Part shown: piece after piece, positions 9,289 to 18,596 of the stretch
Layout of the letters: every line of letters begins with the position of its first letter
Numbering within the stretch: position 1 is the stretch's first letter
Origin: Bradyrhizobium septentrionale
GTDB taxonomy: Bacteria; Pseudomonadota; Alphaproteobacteria; Rhizobiales; Xanthobacteraceae
Length of the DNA: 64,000 nucleotides
Direction: 5' to 3'
NCBI RefSeq assembly: GCF_011516645.4
Contig: NZ_CP088285.1
Location: forward strand, 2,870,501-2,934,500
Notes under the pieces: generated by a model
Databases searched by the model: none
The model's input: only the letters and a program-made list of their open reading frames with translations
Told to the model about the DNA's origin: nothing
Program-made: the position numbers and the translations under genes

Positions 9289-9846
9289 TCAGCCGCCGAT
9301 CGTCTCGATCGTCACGTTCCGGTTGGTGTAGACGCAGATATCGGCGGCGATATCGAGCGCGCGGCGGACGATGGTCTCGGCGTCCTTGTCGGTGTCGACC
9401 AGGGCACGTGCCGCGGCGAGGGCATAATTGCCGCCGGAACCGATCGCCATCACGCCCGACTCGGGCTCCAGCACGTCGCCGGTGCCGGTCAGCACCAGGG
9501 AGACGTCCTTGTCGGCCACGATCATCATCGCCTCCAGCCGGCGCAGATAGCGGTCGGTCCGCCAGTCCTTGGCGAGCTCGACGGCCGCCCGGGTCAGCTG
9601 CCCCGGATATTGCTCCAGCTTGCTTTCCAGCCGCTCGAACAGGGTAAAGGCGTCCGCGGTGGCGCCGGCAAAGCCGCCGATCACGTCGCCCTTGCCGATC
9701 CGGCGGACCTTCTTGGCATTGGCCTTGATCACGGTCTGGCCGATCGAGACCTGCCCGTCGCCGCCGATCACCACTTTGCCGCCCTTGCGGACCGTGCAGA
9801 TCGTGGTGCCATGCCAGACCGGCAGCTCATTTTGGGATGCTTGCAT
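9289..9846 (-). CDS. hslV: ATP-dependent protease peptidase subunit HslV
   Basis: HslV is the proteasome-like N-terminal-threonine peptidase that pairs with HslU. The propeptide [13 protein letters not shown] is followed by [10 protein letters not shown], so T14 becomes the catalytic nucleophile after processing. [14 protein letters not shown] and the C-terminal [12 protein letters not shown] also fit the family. The length of 185 is standard. It opens the minus-strand cluster with the GNAT and DUF2585 genes and hslU, and diverges from hisB across 183 bp that must hold promoters for both directions. Confidence 0.98.
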   Translation of the reverse strand: MQASQNELPVWHGTTICTVRKGGKVVIGGDGQVSIGQTVIKANAKKVRRIGKGDVIGGFAGATADAFTLFERLESKLEQYPGQLTRAAVELAKDWRTDRYLRRLEAMMIVADKDVSLVLTGTGDVLEPESGVMAIGSGGNYALAAARALVDTDKDAETIVRRALDIAADICVYTNRNVTIETIGG

Positions 9847-10029
9847 AGGTTACCTCTCTTCCGGGCAGATTTAGGCGGTCGGGCAGGGGGTTACAATCGG
9901 GGCGATTTAGCAACGAATTCCGGTCACCATGGCCGGAAGTTGGGGCATTTCGAGGTCATCCCGCAGTAGCGAAGGTGACATCAGCCTGTTAAAAGACCGG
10001 CGTTTTCGGCACGGGAAAGCTTAAACTTC

Positions 10030-10623
10030 ATGCGCACCGCAACCATCAAGCGCAAGACCAAGGAGACCGACATCGAGGTGACGGTCAACCTCGACGGAGC
10101 AGGCGTATCCACGGTTTCGACCGGGATCGGCTTCTTCGACCATATGCTCGACCTCCTAGCCCGCCATTCGCGCATCGACATCACGGTGAAGGCGGATGGC
10201 GATCTCCATGTCGATTACCACCACACCACCGAAGACGTCGGAATCGCGCTTGGGCAGGCCGTGAAGCAGGCGCTCGGCAACATGGCCGGCATCACCCGCT
10301 ACGCCTCGATCCACATGCCGATGGACGAGACGTTGTCGCGCGTCGTGATCGACATTTCCGGCCGCCCGGTGCTGGTCTTCAAGGCCGAATTCCCCCGCGA
10401 CAAGATCGGTGAGTTCGACACCGAGCTGGTGCGCGAATGGTTCAACGCCTTCGCGATGAACGCCGGCGTGACTCTCCACGTCGAGACCCTATATGGCGAG
10501 AACAGCCATCATATCGCCGAATCCTGTTTCAAGGGTTTGGCGAGGGCGCTCCGGACGGCGGTTGCGATCGATCCGCGTGCCCAGGGCGAAGTGCCCTCGA
10601 CCAAGGGTCAGCTCGGCGGCTGA
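10030..10623 (+). CDS. hisB: Imidazoleglycerol-phosphate dehydratase
   Basis: HisB dehydrates imidazoleglycerol phosphate to imidazole-acetol phosphate, step six or seven of histidine synthesis, depending on counting. The 197-residue sequence contains the two metal-binding histidine motifs [13 protein letters not shown] and [19 protein letters not shown], plus [13 protein letters not shown]. It is the single-domain form without a phosphatase. It begins the plus-strand cluster hisB-DUF2628-hisH-hisA-hisF-hisE. Confidence 0.98.
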   Translation: MRTATIKRKTKETDIEVTVNLDGAGVSTVSTGIGFFDHMLDLLARHSRIDITVKADGDLHVDYHHTTEDVGIALGQAVKQALGNMAGITRYASIHMPMDETLSRVVIDISGRPVLVFKAEFPRDKIGEFDTELVREWFNAFAMNAGVTLHVETLYGENSHHIAESCFKGLARALRTAVAIDPRAQGEVPSTKGQLGG

Positions 10624-10632
10624 TCTCCGGGT

Positions 10633-10677
10633 GCATGATCCGGAAAAGTGGCTACCGGTTTTCCGGAAGATCATGCC
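10633..10677. repeat. GATCCGGAAAAG palindrome
   Basis: GCATGATCCGGAAAAG and its imperfect reverse partner CTTTTCCGGATCATGC-like arm flank a short loop. The same unit recurs at 43463-43508, 60076-60123 and 62742-62786. It lies between hisB and the DUF2628 gene. Confidence 0.85.
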
Positions 10678-10710
10678 GTAAGTAAGAGTCCATCCTCGGC
10701 GGAGCGTTCG

Positions 10711-11241
10711 ATGCCGGTCTATACAGTGCATGCCCCCGTGGCCAACGGCGCCGATCTCGCGGCGACCGACAAGTTCGTTTTCGTGCGCGACGGTTTCCAT
10801 TTCTGGGCCGCGGTTGCGGGCGTTGTCTGGCTTGCCTGGAACAGGCTCTGGCTGGCGCTGATCGGCTGGCTCTTGCTGACCTTTGCGATCGATTTCGCCC
10901 TGGCCAAGTTCGGCGTCGGCCGCGGCGCGATCTTCTTCGTCGATCTGGTGCTGATGCTGTTGCTCGGGCTGGAGGCCGCGACCGTGCAACGCTGGACCCT
11001 GTCGCGGCGCAAATGGCGCCAGCTTGACATCGTCGTGGCCGACAATGTGTTGGCCGCCGAGCACCGCTTCTTCGAGCGCTGGACCGCACGGCATCGCGGC
11101 GTCGTCAATGATCAGCGGTCGGTGGATCGCGGCGGGCCGCCGCCGACCCGGGACGTTCCCGGCCAGTCATTCTCAAAGCCGCCGCCGATGCCGCAGGGCG
11201 GCATTATCGGATTGTTTCCAGAGCCAGGAGGATCGCGATGA
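10711..11241 (+). CDS. DUF2628 domain protein within the his cluster
   Basis: The protein has 176 residues. MPVYTVHAP starts the DUF2628 pattern, [21 protein letters not shown] follows, and there are three hydrophobic segments (two around residues 27-65 and one around 73-90). The C-terminal third is polar and Pro-rich ([10 protein letters not shown]). DUF2628 proteins are small membrane proteins of unknown function that sit in the his operon of many Rhizobiales. The start at 10711 is preferred to 10648, which lies within a palindromic repeat. Its TGA overlaps the hisH ATG (ATGA). Confidence 0.88.
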   Translation: MPVYTVHAPVANGADLAATDKFVFVRDGFHFWAAVAGVVWLAWNRLWLALIGWLLLTFAIDFALAKFGVGRGAIFFVDLVLMLLLGLEAATVQRWTLSRRKWRQLDIVVADNVLAAEHRFFERWTARHRGVVNDQRSVDRGGPPPTRDVPGQSFSKPPPMPQGGIIGLFPEPGGSR

Positions 11242-11888
11242 CGGTTGCAATCATCGATTACGGCTCCGGCAATCTGCATTCGGCGGCCAAGGCGTTTGAG
11301 CGCGCCGCGCGCAGCATGGAGGATCCGCAAGCCATCAAGGTGACGCGCGATCCCGATGCGGTGTATCGCGCCGATCGCATCGTGCTGCCCGGTGTCGGCG
11401 CGTTCGCCGATTGCCGCCGCGGCGTCGACGCGGTCGACGGCATGCTGGAAGCGCTGACCGAGGCAGTGCGGGTCAAGGCGCGGCCGTTCTTCGGCATCTG
11501 CGTCGGCATGCAGCTGATGGCGACGCGCGGCAAGGAGCACGTGATCACCGAAGGCTTCAACTGGATCGACGGCGATGTCGAGAAGATCGCGCCGCGCGAC
11601 GAAAGCCTGAAGGTCCCCCATATGGGCTGGAATACGCTCGATATGGTGCGCGAGCACCCGGTGCTGGAGCGGCTGCCGCTCGGGCCGAAGGGGCGTCACG
11701 CCTATTTCGTGCACTCCTATCACCTCAACGCCGCCAATGAGGCGGACGTGCTGGCGCGTGCCGACTATGGCGGGCCGGTGACCGCGATCGTGGCTAAGGA
11801 CACCGCGATCGGCACCCAGTTTCACCCCGAGAAGAGCCAGCGCTTCGGCCTCGCTTTGATCGCCAATTTCTTGAAGTGGAAGCCGTGA
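11238..11888 (+). CDS. hisH: Imidazole glycerol phosphate synthase, glutaminase subunit
   Basis: HisH releases ammonia from glutamine and channels it to HisF. The class I amidotransferase triad is visible: the nucleophile Cys in [11 protein letters not shown], and His and Glu in [24 protein letters not shown] begins the protein. The 216-residue length is normal. The start overlaps the DUF2628 stop (ATGA) and the stop overlaps the hisA start (GTGA), so the genes are translationally coupled. Confidence 0.98.
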   Translation: MTVAIIDYGSGNLHSAAKAFERAARSMEDPQAIKVTRDPDAVYRADRIVLPGVGAFADCRRGVDAVDGMLEALTEAVRVKARPFFGICVGMQLMATRGKEHVITEGFNWIDGDVEKIAPRDESLKVPHMGWNTLDMVREHPVLERLPLGPKGRHAYFVHSYHLNAANEADVLARADYGGPVTAIVAKDTAIGTQFHPEKSQRFGLALIANFLKWKP

Positions 11889-12616
11889 TTCTCTTTCCAG
11901 CGGTTGATCTGAAGAACGGCCAGTGCGTTCGCCTGGAGCAGGGCGACATGGCGCGCGCCACCGTGTTCAATCTCGATCCGGCGGCGCAGGCGGCGAGCTT
12001 CGCGGCGCAGGGCTTCGAATATCTCCACGTCGTCGATCTCGATGGCGCCTTCGCCGGCAAGCCGATGAATGCGCATGCCGTGGAGGCGATGCTGAAGGCC
12101 GTCACCATGCCGGTGCAGCTCGGCGGCGGCATCCGCGACCTCGAGACCATCGAGGCCTGGCTCGCCAAGGGCATCACCCGCGTCATCATCGGCACCGCGG
12201 CGGTACGCGATCCGGAGCTCGTGAAGGGCGCGGCGAAGAGATTCCCCGGCCGCGTCGCGGTGGGCCTCGATGCACGCGACGGCAAGGTCGCGGTCGAAGG
12301 CTGGGCCGAGACCTCGCATGTGACGGCGCTCGAGATCGCGCAGCGCTTCGAGGATGCCGGGGTCGCTGCGATCATCTTCACCGACATCGCCCGCGACGGC
12401 CTGCTCAAGGGCCTCAACCTCGAGGCGACGATCGCGCTCGCCGATCGCATTTCCATTCCGGTGATCGCCTCCGGCGGCTTTGCCTCGATCGACGACGTCA
12501 AGGCACTGCTGGAGCCGCGCGCCAGGAAGCTCGCCGGCGCCATCGTCGGCCGTGCGCTCTATGACGGGCGGCTTGATCCGGCCGCCGCGCTCAAGCTGAT
12601 CCGCAGCGCGGCCTAG
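11885..12616 (+). CDS. hisA: ProFAR isomerase
   Basis: HisA performs the Amadori rearrangement of ProFAR to PRFAR in histidine synthesis. The (beta/alpha)8 barrel has its catalytic aspartates in [12 protein letters not shown] and in [12 protein letters not shown], and phosphate-binding loops QLGGGIRD and [11 protein letters not shown]. The usual N-terminus is M-I-L-F-P-A, so I place the start at GTG 11885, overlapping the hisH stop. An in-frame GTG at 11876 would add three residues. About 243 residues. Confidence 0.97.
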   Translation: MILFPAVDLKNGQCVRLEQGDMARATVFNLDPAAQAASFAAQGFEYLHVVDLDGAFAGKPMNAHAVEAMLKAVTMPVQLGGGIRDLETIEAWLAKGITRVIIGTAAVRDPELVKGAAKRFPGRVAVGLDARDGKVAVEGWAETSHVTALEIAQRFEDAGVAAIIFTDIARDGLLKGLNLEATIALADRISIPVIASGGFASIDDVKALLEPRARKLAGAIVGRALYDGRLDPAAALKLIRSAA

Positions 12617-12627
12617 GAGACAGAGAT

Positions 12628-13404
12628 ATGTTCAAGGTTCGCGTGATCCCCTGCCTCGACGTCAAGGACGGGCGCGTGGTCAAGGGCGTCAACTTCGTCG
12701 ATTTGCGCGACGCCGGCGATCCGGTGGAGGCCGCGATCGCCTATGACGCTGCCGGCGCCGATGAGCTCACCTTCCTCGACATCACCGCCACCCATGAGAA
12801 CCGCGGCATCATGCTGGATGTGGTGCGGCGGACGGCGGAGGCCTGCTTCATGCCGCTGACCGTCGGCGGCGGCGTCCGCACCGTCGACGACATCAAGACC
12901 CTGCTGCGCTCGGGCGCCGACAAGGTCTCGATCAATTCGGCTGCGGTCAGCCGGCGGGAATTCGTCAAGGAAGCGGCCGAGAAGTACGGCGAGCAATGCA
13001 TCGTGGTCGCGATCGACGCCAAGCGGGTCAAGCGCGCCGGCGGCTCGGACCGCTGGGAGATATTCACCCATGGTGGGCGTAATGCCACCGGGATCGAGGC
13101 CATCGAATATGCCCAGGAGGTCGTCTCGCTCGGCGCCGGCGAAATCCTGCTGACCTCGATGGACCGCGACGGTACCAGGCAGGGCTTTGACCTGCCGCTG
13201 ACCCGGGCGATCGCGGACAGTGTTCCCGTACCGGTCATTGCGTCCGGCGGCGTCGGCAATCTCGATCACCTGGTCGATGGCGTCCGCGAGGGCCACGCCA
13301 CCGGCGTGCTGGCCGCGTCGATCTTCCACTTCGGGGAATTTACCATCCGCCAGGCCAAGGATCACATGGTGCGCGCCGGCCTGCCGATGCGCCTCGATCC
13401 CTAG
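12628..13404 (+). CDS. hisF: Imidazole glycerol phosphate synthase, cyclase subunit
   Basis: HisF joins the ammonia from HisH to PRFAR, producing imidazoleglycerol phosphate and AICAR. The catalytic aspartates lie in [15 protein letters not shown] and [13 protein letters not shown], and the phosphate loops are [11 protein letters not shown] and [11 protein letters not shown]. The length of 258 is typical. A GGAGACAG ribosome site precedes ATG 12628, 11 bp after hisA. Confidence 0.98.
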   Translation: MFKVRVIPCLDVKDGRVVKGVNFVDLRDAGDPVEAAIAYDAAGADELTFLDITATHENRGIMLDVVRRTAEACFMPLTVGGGVRTVDDIKTLLRSGADKVSINSAAVSRREFVKEAAEKYGEQCIVVAIDAKRVKRAGGSDRWEIFTHGGRNATGIEAIEYAQEVVSLGAGEILLTSMDRDGTRQGFDLPLTRAIADSVPVPVIASGGVGNLDHLVDGVREGHATGVLAASIFHFGEFTIRQAKDHMVRAGLPMRLDP

Positions 13405-13496
13405 AGCTTGATCTGGGACTCCTTGTCACAAAAATGCTAAGTCCCCACTTAGGGATAGCACAAGAGCGGTGCCGCTGCGCATGTTGAGTTGAGTTG

Positions 13497-13820
13497 ATGT
13501 CGCGTTTCACGGTCCACGATCTGGCCGCCACCATCGACGCCCGCGCTGCAGCGGGCGGCGAGGCGTCCTACACCCGCAAGCTGCTCGACAAGGGCGCGGA
13601 GCACTGCGCCAAGAAGTTGGGCGAGGAAGCGGTCGAGACGGTGATCGCCGCGGTCGAGAATGACCGCGATCATCTCATCGCGGAAAGTGCCGATCTCGTA
13701 TTTCACCTGCTGGTTCTGTTGAAATCACGCGGCGTGAAGCTGGAGGATGTCGAGGCCGCGCTGGAGAAGCGCACTTCGATGTCGGGACTGGAAGAGAAGG
13801 CGTCGCGCAAGCGCGACTAG
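13497..13820 (+). CDS. hisE: Phosphoribosyl-ATP pyrophosphatase
   Basis: HisE hydrolyses phosphoribosyl-ATP to phosphoribosyl-AMP, the second histidine step. The 107-residue all-alpha protein has the MazG-like metal-binding pattern [11 protein letters not shown] and [16 protein letters not shown] 13497 is chosen over an in-frame TTG at 13494. It is 92 bp downstream of hisF and 35 bp before the coaA start, all in one direction. Confidence 0.96.
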   Translation: MSRFTVHDLAATIDARAAAGGEASYTRKLLDKGAEHCAKKLGEEAVETVIAAVENDRDHLIAESADLVFHLLVLLKSRGVKLEDVEAALEKRTSMSGLEEKASRKRD

Positions 13821-13855
13821 CGCACATGACCGAGCGCATAGAGAGGGGCAGCCTC

Positions 13856-14812
13856 ATGGACATCCGGGCACCAGATCAGCAATACAACCCCTATCGCACC
13901 TTCACGCGCCAGCAATGGTCGCATCTGCGCGACGATACGCCGATGACGCTCGAGCCGGGCGAATTCGACCGTCTGCGCTCGATGCACGACCGCCTCGATT
14001 TGCAGGAGGTCGAGGACATCTACCTTCCGCTGTCACGGCTGCTCTCGATCTATGTCGACGCGACCCAGCGGCTGTATTATTCGCAGCGTCAATTCCTCAA
14101 CATCCGCGACCGCAAGATGCCCTACATCGTCGGCGTCGCCGGTTCGGTGGCCGTCGGCAAGTCGACCACGGCCCGCGTGCTGCAGGCGCTGCTGGCGCGC
14201 TGGTCGCCGCGGCCGAAGGTCGACCTGATCACGACAGACGGTTTCCTGTTTCCGAATGCCGTGCTCGAGCGGCAGGGCATCATGCAGAAGAAGGGCTTTC
14301 CGGAAAGCTACGACCTACCGACGCTGCTGTCGTTCCTCAGCGACATCAAGGCGGGACGGCGTCGCGTGCGCGCGCCGGTCTATTCGCATCTGACCTACGA
14401 CATCGTGCCCAACAAATGGGTCGAGATCGACCAGCCGGACATCCTGATCGTCGAGGGCGTCAACGTGCTGCAGACCGGGCGGCTGCCGCGCGACGGCAAG
14501 GCAGTGCCGTTCGTCTCCGACTTCTTCGACTTCTCGGTCTATATCGATGCCGACGAGGCTGCGCTGCGGCAATGGTACATCAAGCGCTTCCTGGCGCTGC
14601 GCGATACCGCGTTCACCGATCCAAGGTCTTATTTCCACCGCTATGCGCCGCTGTCGGACGAGGAAGCGACCGCGACCGCGATCGCGATCTGGGAGCGCAC
14701 CAACCTCGCCAATCTCGAGGATAACATCCTGCCGACCCGCCCCCGCGCGACGCTGATCCTCAAGAAGGGCGCCGACCACGTGGTGCAATCGGTCGCGCTG
14801 CGCCGGCTGTAA
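13856..14812 (+). CDS. coaA: Pantothenate kinase (type I)
   Basis: CoaA phosphorylates pantothenate, the first committed step of CoA synthesis; coaE at the start of the window does the last. Walker A is GSVAVGKST ([17 protein letters not shown]), and the pantothenate-binding region includes [11 protein letters not shown] and [10 protein letters not shown]. The start [13 protein letters not shown] at 13856 has a GAGAGGGG site upstream and gives 318 residues. The ATG at 13826 would add ten residues lacking similarity. Confidence 0.97.
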   Translation: MDIRAPDQQYNPYRTFTRQQWSHLRDDTPMTLEPGEFDRLRSMHDRLDLQEVEDIYLPLSRLLSIYVDATQRLYYSQRQFLNIRDRKMPYIVGVAGSVAVGKSTTARVLQALLARWSPRPKVDLITTDGFLFPNAVLERQGIMQKKGFPESYDLPTLLSFLSDIKAGRRRVRAPVYSHLTYDIVPNKWVEIDQPDILIVEGVNVLQTGRLPRDGKAVPFVSDFFDFSVYIDADEAALRQWYIKRFLALRDTAFTDPRSYFHRYAPLSDEEATATAIAIWERTNLANLEDNILPTRPRATLILKKGADHVVQSVALRRL

Positions 14813-14847
14813 GTTCTGGTCCGCTAAAGCTAACCACATCTGTGGTG

Positions 14848-14964
14848 TCGTCCCGGCGTAGGCCGGGACCCATACGCCGCGGCCCTTGCAAAAGGCACGC
14901 GGCGAGACGATCGTTCACCAATTGACATTCGTGGCTATGGGTCCCGGCCTTCGCCGGGACGACG
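14848..14964. repeat. GTCGTCCCGG-type palindromic repeat
   Basis: The left arm GTCGTCCCGGCGTAGGCCGG and the right arm CCGGCCTTCGCCGGGACGAC are imperfect inverted copies, with ACCCAT / ATGGGT extending the pair. It fills the gap between the convergent coaA and the hybrid kinase gene and could stop transcription from both sides. Confidence 0.85.
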
Positions 14965-14980
14965 CGAGGTTTGTGGCGCA

Positions 14981-17293
14981 CTACGCCGCGATATGCCGCG
15001 CGGCGGCGAGGCCGGCGAGCGCTTCTTCCAGCTTCTCGCGGTCGAGCGGCTTGATCAGAAAGCCGTCCATGCCGGCTTCGAAGCAGGCGTAGCGGTCCTC
15101 CACCAGCGTGTTGGCGGTCAGCGCCAGGATCGGGGTCCGGCGTCCGGACTGGCCGGCCTCATGGCCGCGGATCTGCTTGGTGGTCTCGATGCCGTTGAGG
15201 CGGGGCATCTGGATGTCCATCAGCACGAGATCATAGGGCGTGCCGGCTGACGTCGCCGACAGCCAGGATTCCATTGCCTGCTCGCCATTGGTGGTGATGA
15301 CCACGTTGTGGCCGAGCCTCGTGAGCAGCGAGCGCATCAAAAGCGCGTTGATCTCATTGTCCTCGGCGACCAGGATCGAGAGCCCCTTGTCCGGCGCCGC
15401 GGCCGTAGCGGGCGCGGGCTCGGCAAGTGCCTCGATCGCAAGGCTTTGATCTCCGACAAGGCTCGGCGCCGTGATCTCGGGCGATGCGGTCAGGCGTGCG
15501 GCGAGCGATGCCGCGCGCAGCGGCTTGACCAGATAGCCTGTGAACATGGCCGTCTCGGAGGCCGACAGCTCCTGCCGCGTCGCCGGCGTGAACATCACGA
15601 TGCGGTGGGTCGCATGGAGGCGCGCCGCGCGGGCAAACGCCTCCATCGCCGCGGTGCCTAGCGTGTGGTCGATCAGGACGGCGTGCCAGCTTCGTTCCGG
15701 CAACAGCGCCTCGGCGACACCGGTGTCCGACACGATGCAGGTCTGCGCACCCCAGCGCTGCAACCGCCGCGAGATCAGCGAAACCTCGATACTGTGCGGT
15801 GCAACCAGCATGATCGACTGGCCGGTGAGGTCGGGCGCGGCGAAGCCGTTGGCCTCGCCGGTGTCGGCGGCGGCGAGCGGGATCGATACTTCGAACGTCG
15901 AGCCGGAGCCCGGCGTGCTCGCGAGCGTGATGCGGCCGCCCATTCGCTTCACGATGCGGTCGCTGATCGAAAGGCCGAGGCCGGTGCCGCCATAGCTGCG
16001 CGCGATGCGGTCGTCGGCCTGCTCGAACTCCCGGAAGATGCGCTGCTGCGCTTCCGGTGCGATTCCGATGCCGGTGTCGCGGACCAGGAAGCTGATCTCG
16101 TTCGGCCAGATGCCGGGCTCGACGATCAGGGCCACGCCGCCGCTCGCGGTGAACTTGATGGCGTTGCCGGCGAGATTGAGCAGCACCTGGCGCAGCCGCG
16201 CGGCGTCGCCGGCCACCTGCATCGGCAGCCGCTCGTCGACATAGGCGGCGATCTCGATGCCTTTGGCCTGCGCGCGCGGCGCCAGCAGCTCGGTGATGTC
16301 CTCGATCAGGCCGGACAGCGCAAAGGCGCGGTGCTCGAGATCGATCTTGCCGGCTTCGATCTTGGAATAGTCGAGCAGCTCCTCGATCAGCGCCAGCAGC
16401 GCGTCGCCGGAGGTCTTGACCGCCTTGACGTAGGTCGTCTGCTCCGGCGTCAGCTGCGTGTCCATCAGCAGTCCGCTCATGCCGATGATGCCGTTCAGCG
16501 GGGTGCGGATCTCGTGGCTCGCCATCGCGAGGAAACGTGACTTGGCGCGGTTGGCGGCATCGGCCTGATCGCGCGCTTCGGCCAGTGCCCGCTCGCTCTC
16601 GGTGCGGTCGGTGACGTCGCGGCCGACGCTCTGCATCTCGGCAGGCGCGCCGGCATCGTTGCGCACGAGGCCCTCGCGCCAGGCGATCCAGCGCGGCCCG
16701 AGCGGGCCTTCGATCTTCTGGTCGTAGACCCGCGTGCCGTTGGCTTCGAGCGCGGTGTCGCCCTGTTCGAGCACCTTGAGCGTGGCGCTGCCGCCGATCA
16801 ATTCGCTGCGGGAGGACTGCGCCAGCTCGCAATAGGCGTCGTTGGCGTAGGTGATGAGGCCGTCGAGGTCGCGCAGCACGATCAAATCGTCCTGCGCCTC
16901 GAACAGGGTAGAGGCGCGCTGTTCGGCTTCCTGCAGTTCCCAGTTGCGGTCGGCCATCGCCTCATTGTGCATGGCGATGGTGCGCAACCTCCTGCGCATC
17001 AGCCGCAGGCGGATGCCGAGCGTCACGATCCAGAGGCAGGCCAGCGCGAACAGGAAGCTGACCCCGATCGCGAATGCATTGGGATCGTAGCCGCTTTGCT
17101 GCGAGAGGGCGCCCGAAATGAACCCGAAGGCGCTGCCGAATGCGACGGAGAAGATCGTGAAGGACCGGACGATCGTCGCGAGCCAGGAATGGCGCCGCAG
17201 GAAGCGGCGAAGGCGCAACTTGATCCGGAAGAAACGCCCCATCAATGGTGGCCCTGAGAGTGCTTGATCTGCCGACGACGATGCGTCGGTCAC
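14981..17293 (-). CDS. Hybrid sensor histidine kinase with PAS and two receiver domains
   Basis: In order: two N-terminal membrane helices (about 38-62 and 74-96), a PAS domain (about 128-232, [19 protein letters not shown]), a HisKA dimerisation domain with the phospho-accepting H260 ([12 protein letters not shown]), and a HATPase (N-box [10 protein letters not shown]1 DTGIGI, G2 GGTGLGLSI). Then come a degenerate receiver (about 493-605) and a canonical receiver (about 638-762). The second receiver keeps E644-D645, D693 and K748. The first has lost the acidic pair (VAPHS) but keeps D542 and K590. No Hpt domain is present, so a separate phosphotransferase is expected. The input signal is unknown. 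Confidence 0.95.
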   Translation of the reverse strand: MTDASSSADQALSGPPLMGRFFRIKLRLRRFLRRHSWLATIVRSFTIFSVAFGSAFGFISGALSQQSGYDPNAFAIGVSFLFALACLWIVTLGIRLRLMRRRLRTIAMHNEAMADRNWELQEAEQRASTLFEAQDDLIVLRDLDGLITYANDAYCELAQSSRSELIGGSATLKVLEQGDTALEANGTRVYDQKIEGPLGPRWIAWREGLVRNDAGAPAEMQSVGRDVTDRTESERALAEARDQADAANRAKSRFLAMASHEIRTPLNGIIGMSGLLMDTQLTPEQTTYVKAVKTSGDALLALIEELLDYSKIEAGKIDLEHRAFALSGLIEDITELLAPRAQAKGIEIAAYVDERLPMQVAGDAARLRQVLLNLAGNAIKFTASGGVALIVEPGIWPNEISFLVRDTGIGIAPEAQQRIFREFEQADDRIARSYGGTGLGLSISDRIVKRMGGRITLASTPGSGSTFEVSIPLAAADTGEANGFAAPDLTGQSIMLVAPHSIEVSLISRRLQRWGAQTCIVSDTGVAEALLPERSWHAVLIDHTLGTAAMEAFARAARLHATHRIVMFTPATRQELSASETAMFTGYLVKPLRAASLAARLTASPEITAPSLVGDQSLAIEALAEPAPATAAAPDKGLSILVAEDNEINALLMRSLLTRLGHNVVITTNGEQAMESWLSATSAGTPYDLVLMDIQMPRLNGIETTKQIRGHEAGQSGRRTPILALTANTLVEDRYACFEAGMDGFLIKPLDREKLEEALAGLAAARHIAA

Positions 17294-17345
17294 CTTGCAA
17301 AGTGCTTGAAGTTGGTGGCCGTTTCGCGTTGCCCTCGGAACAGGG

Positions 17346-17864
17346 TTAGCGAAGGGTTAACTCTGCCAGGACCCGAGCGGCGGAGGGCGCGCGAGGGGCA
17401 AGCAACGCCGCCTCAAGGCGGCGGTGTTCGCCGCGGGCGCTGACGATCAGGGCCGCGGCATCGCGGGCCGAGAACGTCTTCGACTGCACGAAGACGCGAT
17501 AATCCGACGGAGCGTCATGCGAAAGGTAGATCACCGGATCGCTCGCCGAGGGATTGCCGGAAATCCCGATCAGCTGCGGCACGGCGTTGCCTTCGCAGGC
17601 GCCGGCCTCGGCATCGTCGATGTCGTCGATGACGGTGAAGTCGGCGGTCTCGGCGCTGTCGGCGATCTGGACCCGGACCGTGGCAAGGCCGGGATCGTCG
17701 GTGAAGCTGACGTGAAGCTGGGCCAGCCAGGAGATCGATGCGATCTGCATCGTCGCGCCGCCAACCTCGATGCAGGGTCGCGGACCCGGCAGTAATTCAG
17801 CGCGGGCAAATACCGCGGCCACAGCAAGCGGGACCACCGAGGCCAGAATCTTCAAACGCAACAT
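17346..17864 (-). CDS. Secreted or periplasmic protein of unknown function
   Basis: The frame gives 172 residues from ATG 17864, with a signal peptide MLRLKILASVVPLAVAAVFA ending near FARAE. The mature part has about four cysteines or fewer and reads as a small beta-rich domain (WLAQLHVSFTDDPGLATVRVQ, DPVIYLSHDAPSDYRVFVQS). I do not recognise the family. It lies 51 bp from the hybrid kinase gene, whose reading direction it shares, so it might be co-transcribed with it. Confidence 0.75.
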   Translation of the reverse strand: MLRLKILASVVPLAVAAVFARAELLPGPRPCIEVGGATMQIASISWLAQLHVSFTDDPGLATVRVQIADSAETADFTVIDDIDDAEAGACEGNAVPQLIGISGNPSASDPVIYLSHDAPSDYRVFVQSKTFSARDAAALIVSARGEHRRLEAALLAPRAPSAARVLAELTLR

Positions 17865-17997
17865 GACACAACTCGCTCGACCCAAGCTCGCCGCGGATCG
17901 CGGTGCTTATGGTTTGCGGAGGGTAAATGAGAGTGGTTACTGCCGCGTTGACGCGGCGGGCATCGGGCGGAAAACGGGAGAGAGCTTCGGTTCTGAC

Positions 17998-18063
17998 GCG
18001 TTTTCTTCACGCGAACCGGTGCCCACTTCGCATCAAGTGCGGGACAGGCTTCGCCGGAAAACG
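17998..18063. repeat. GCGTTTTCTTCACGCGAACCGG repeat element
   Basis: The segment GCGTTTTCTTCACGCGAACC ... CGCCGGAAAACGC is a bradyrhizobial intergenic repeat. A reversed relative is at 47428-47476. It ends right at the stop codon of the comM remnant. Confidence 0.7.
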
Positions 18064-18480
18064 CTACGCCGCGCGGCGCAAATCGTCGGCCAACGCACGA
18101 TAGGACAGCGCTTCGGCGAGGTGCAGCCGGCCGATCGTCTCGGCGCCGTCGAGATCGGCCAGCGTGCGCGCCACCCGCAGCACGCGATGATAGCCGCGCG
18201 CGGTGAGGTGCATGGTCTCGGCCGCCTCGCGGAGCAGCTTCTGTCCATGCGCGTCGGGCTGCGCGATGGTCTCGAGCAGCGAGCTCGGCGCTTCCGCATT
18301 GGTGCGGACCTGCGGCATGCCGGCCGCCGCGTAACGCGCGAGCTGGATGTCGCGCGCGGCCGCGACGCGGCGGGCGACCTCGGCCGAGCCCTCCGCCGGC
18401 GGCGGCAGGATCAGATCGGCCGCGGTCACGGCGGGCACTTCGATCCGCAGATCGATGCGATCCATCAGCGGGCCGGAGAG
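18064..18480 (-). pseudogene. comM: comM, 3' fragment (last ~138 codons)
   Basis: From SGPLMDRIDLRIEVP to the C-terminus the frame matches the end of ComM/YifB (Mg-chelatase-like AAA+ helicase of natural transformation), including VARRVAAARDIQ and ARGYHRVLRVARTLADLDG. Similarity stops at about 18478-18480. The open frame continues to 18648, but that part encodes IS66 end sequence. The missing N-terminus is found 23.6 kb away at 42128-42229 in the same orientation. The central ~340 codons with the Walker motifs are not in the window, so the gene is dead here. Confidence 0.9.
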
Positions 18481-18596
18481 ACTCATGAAGTATGTAAGAA
18501 AGGCAGCGCTTGCCGTTTCGTACGCATACGACGAAGGCCGCCTGATTGACGCATGCGCGTGGGCGTGGCGATCTGTAAGATAGCGTTGGGTGAAGG

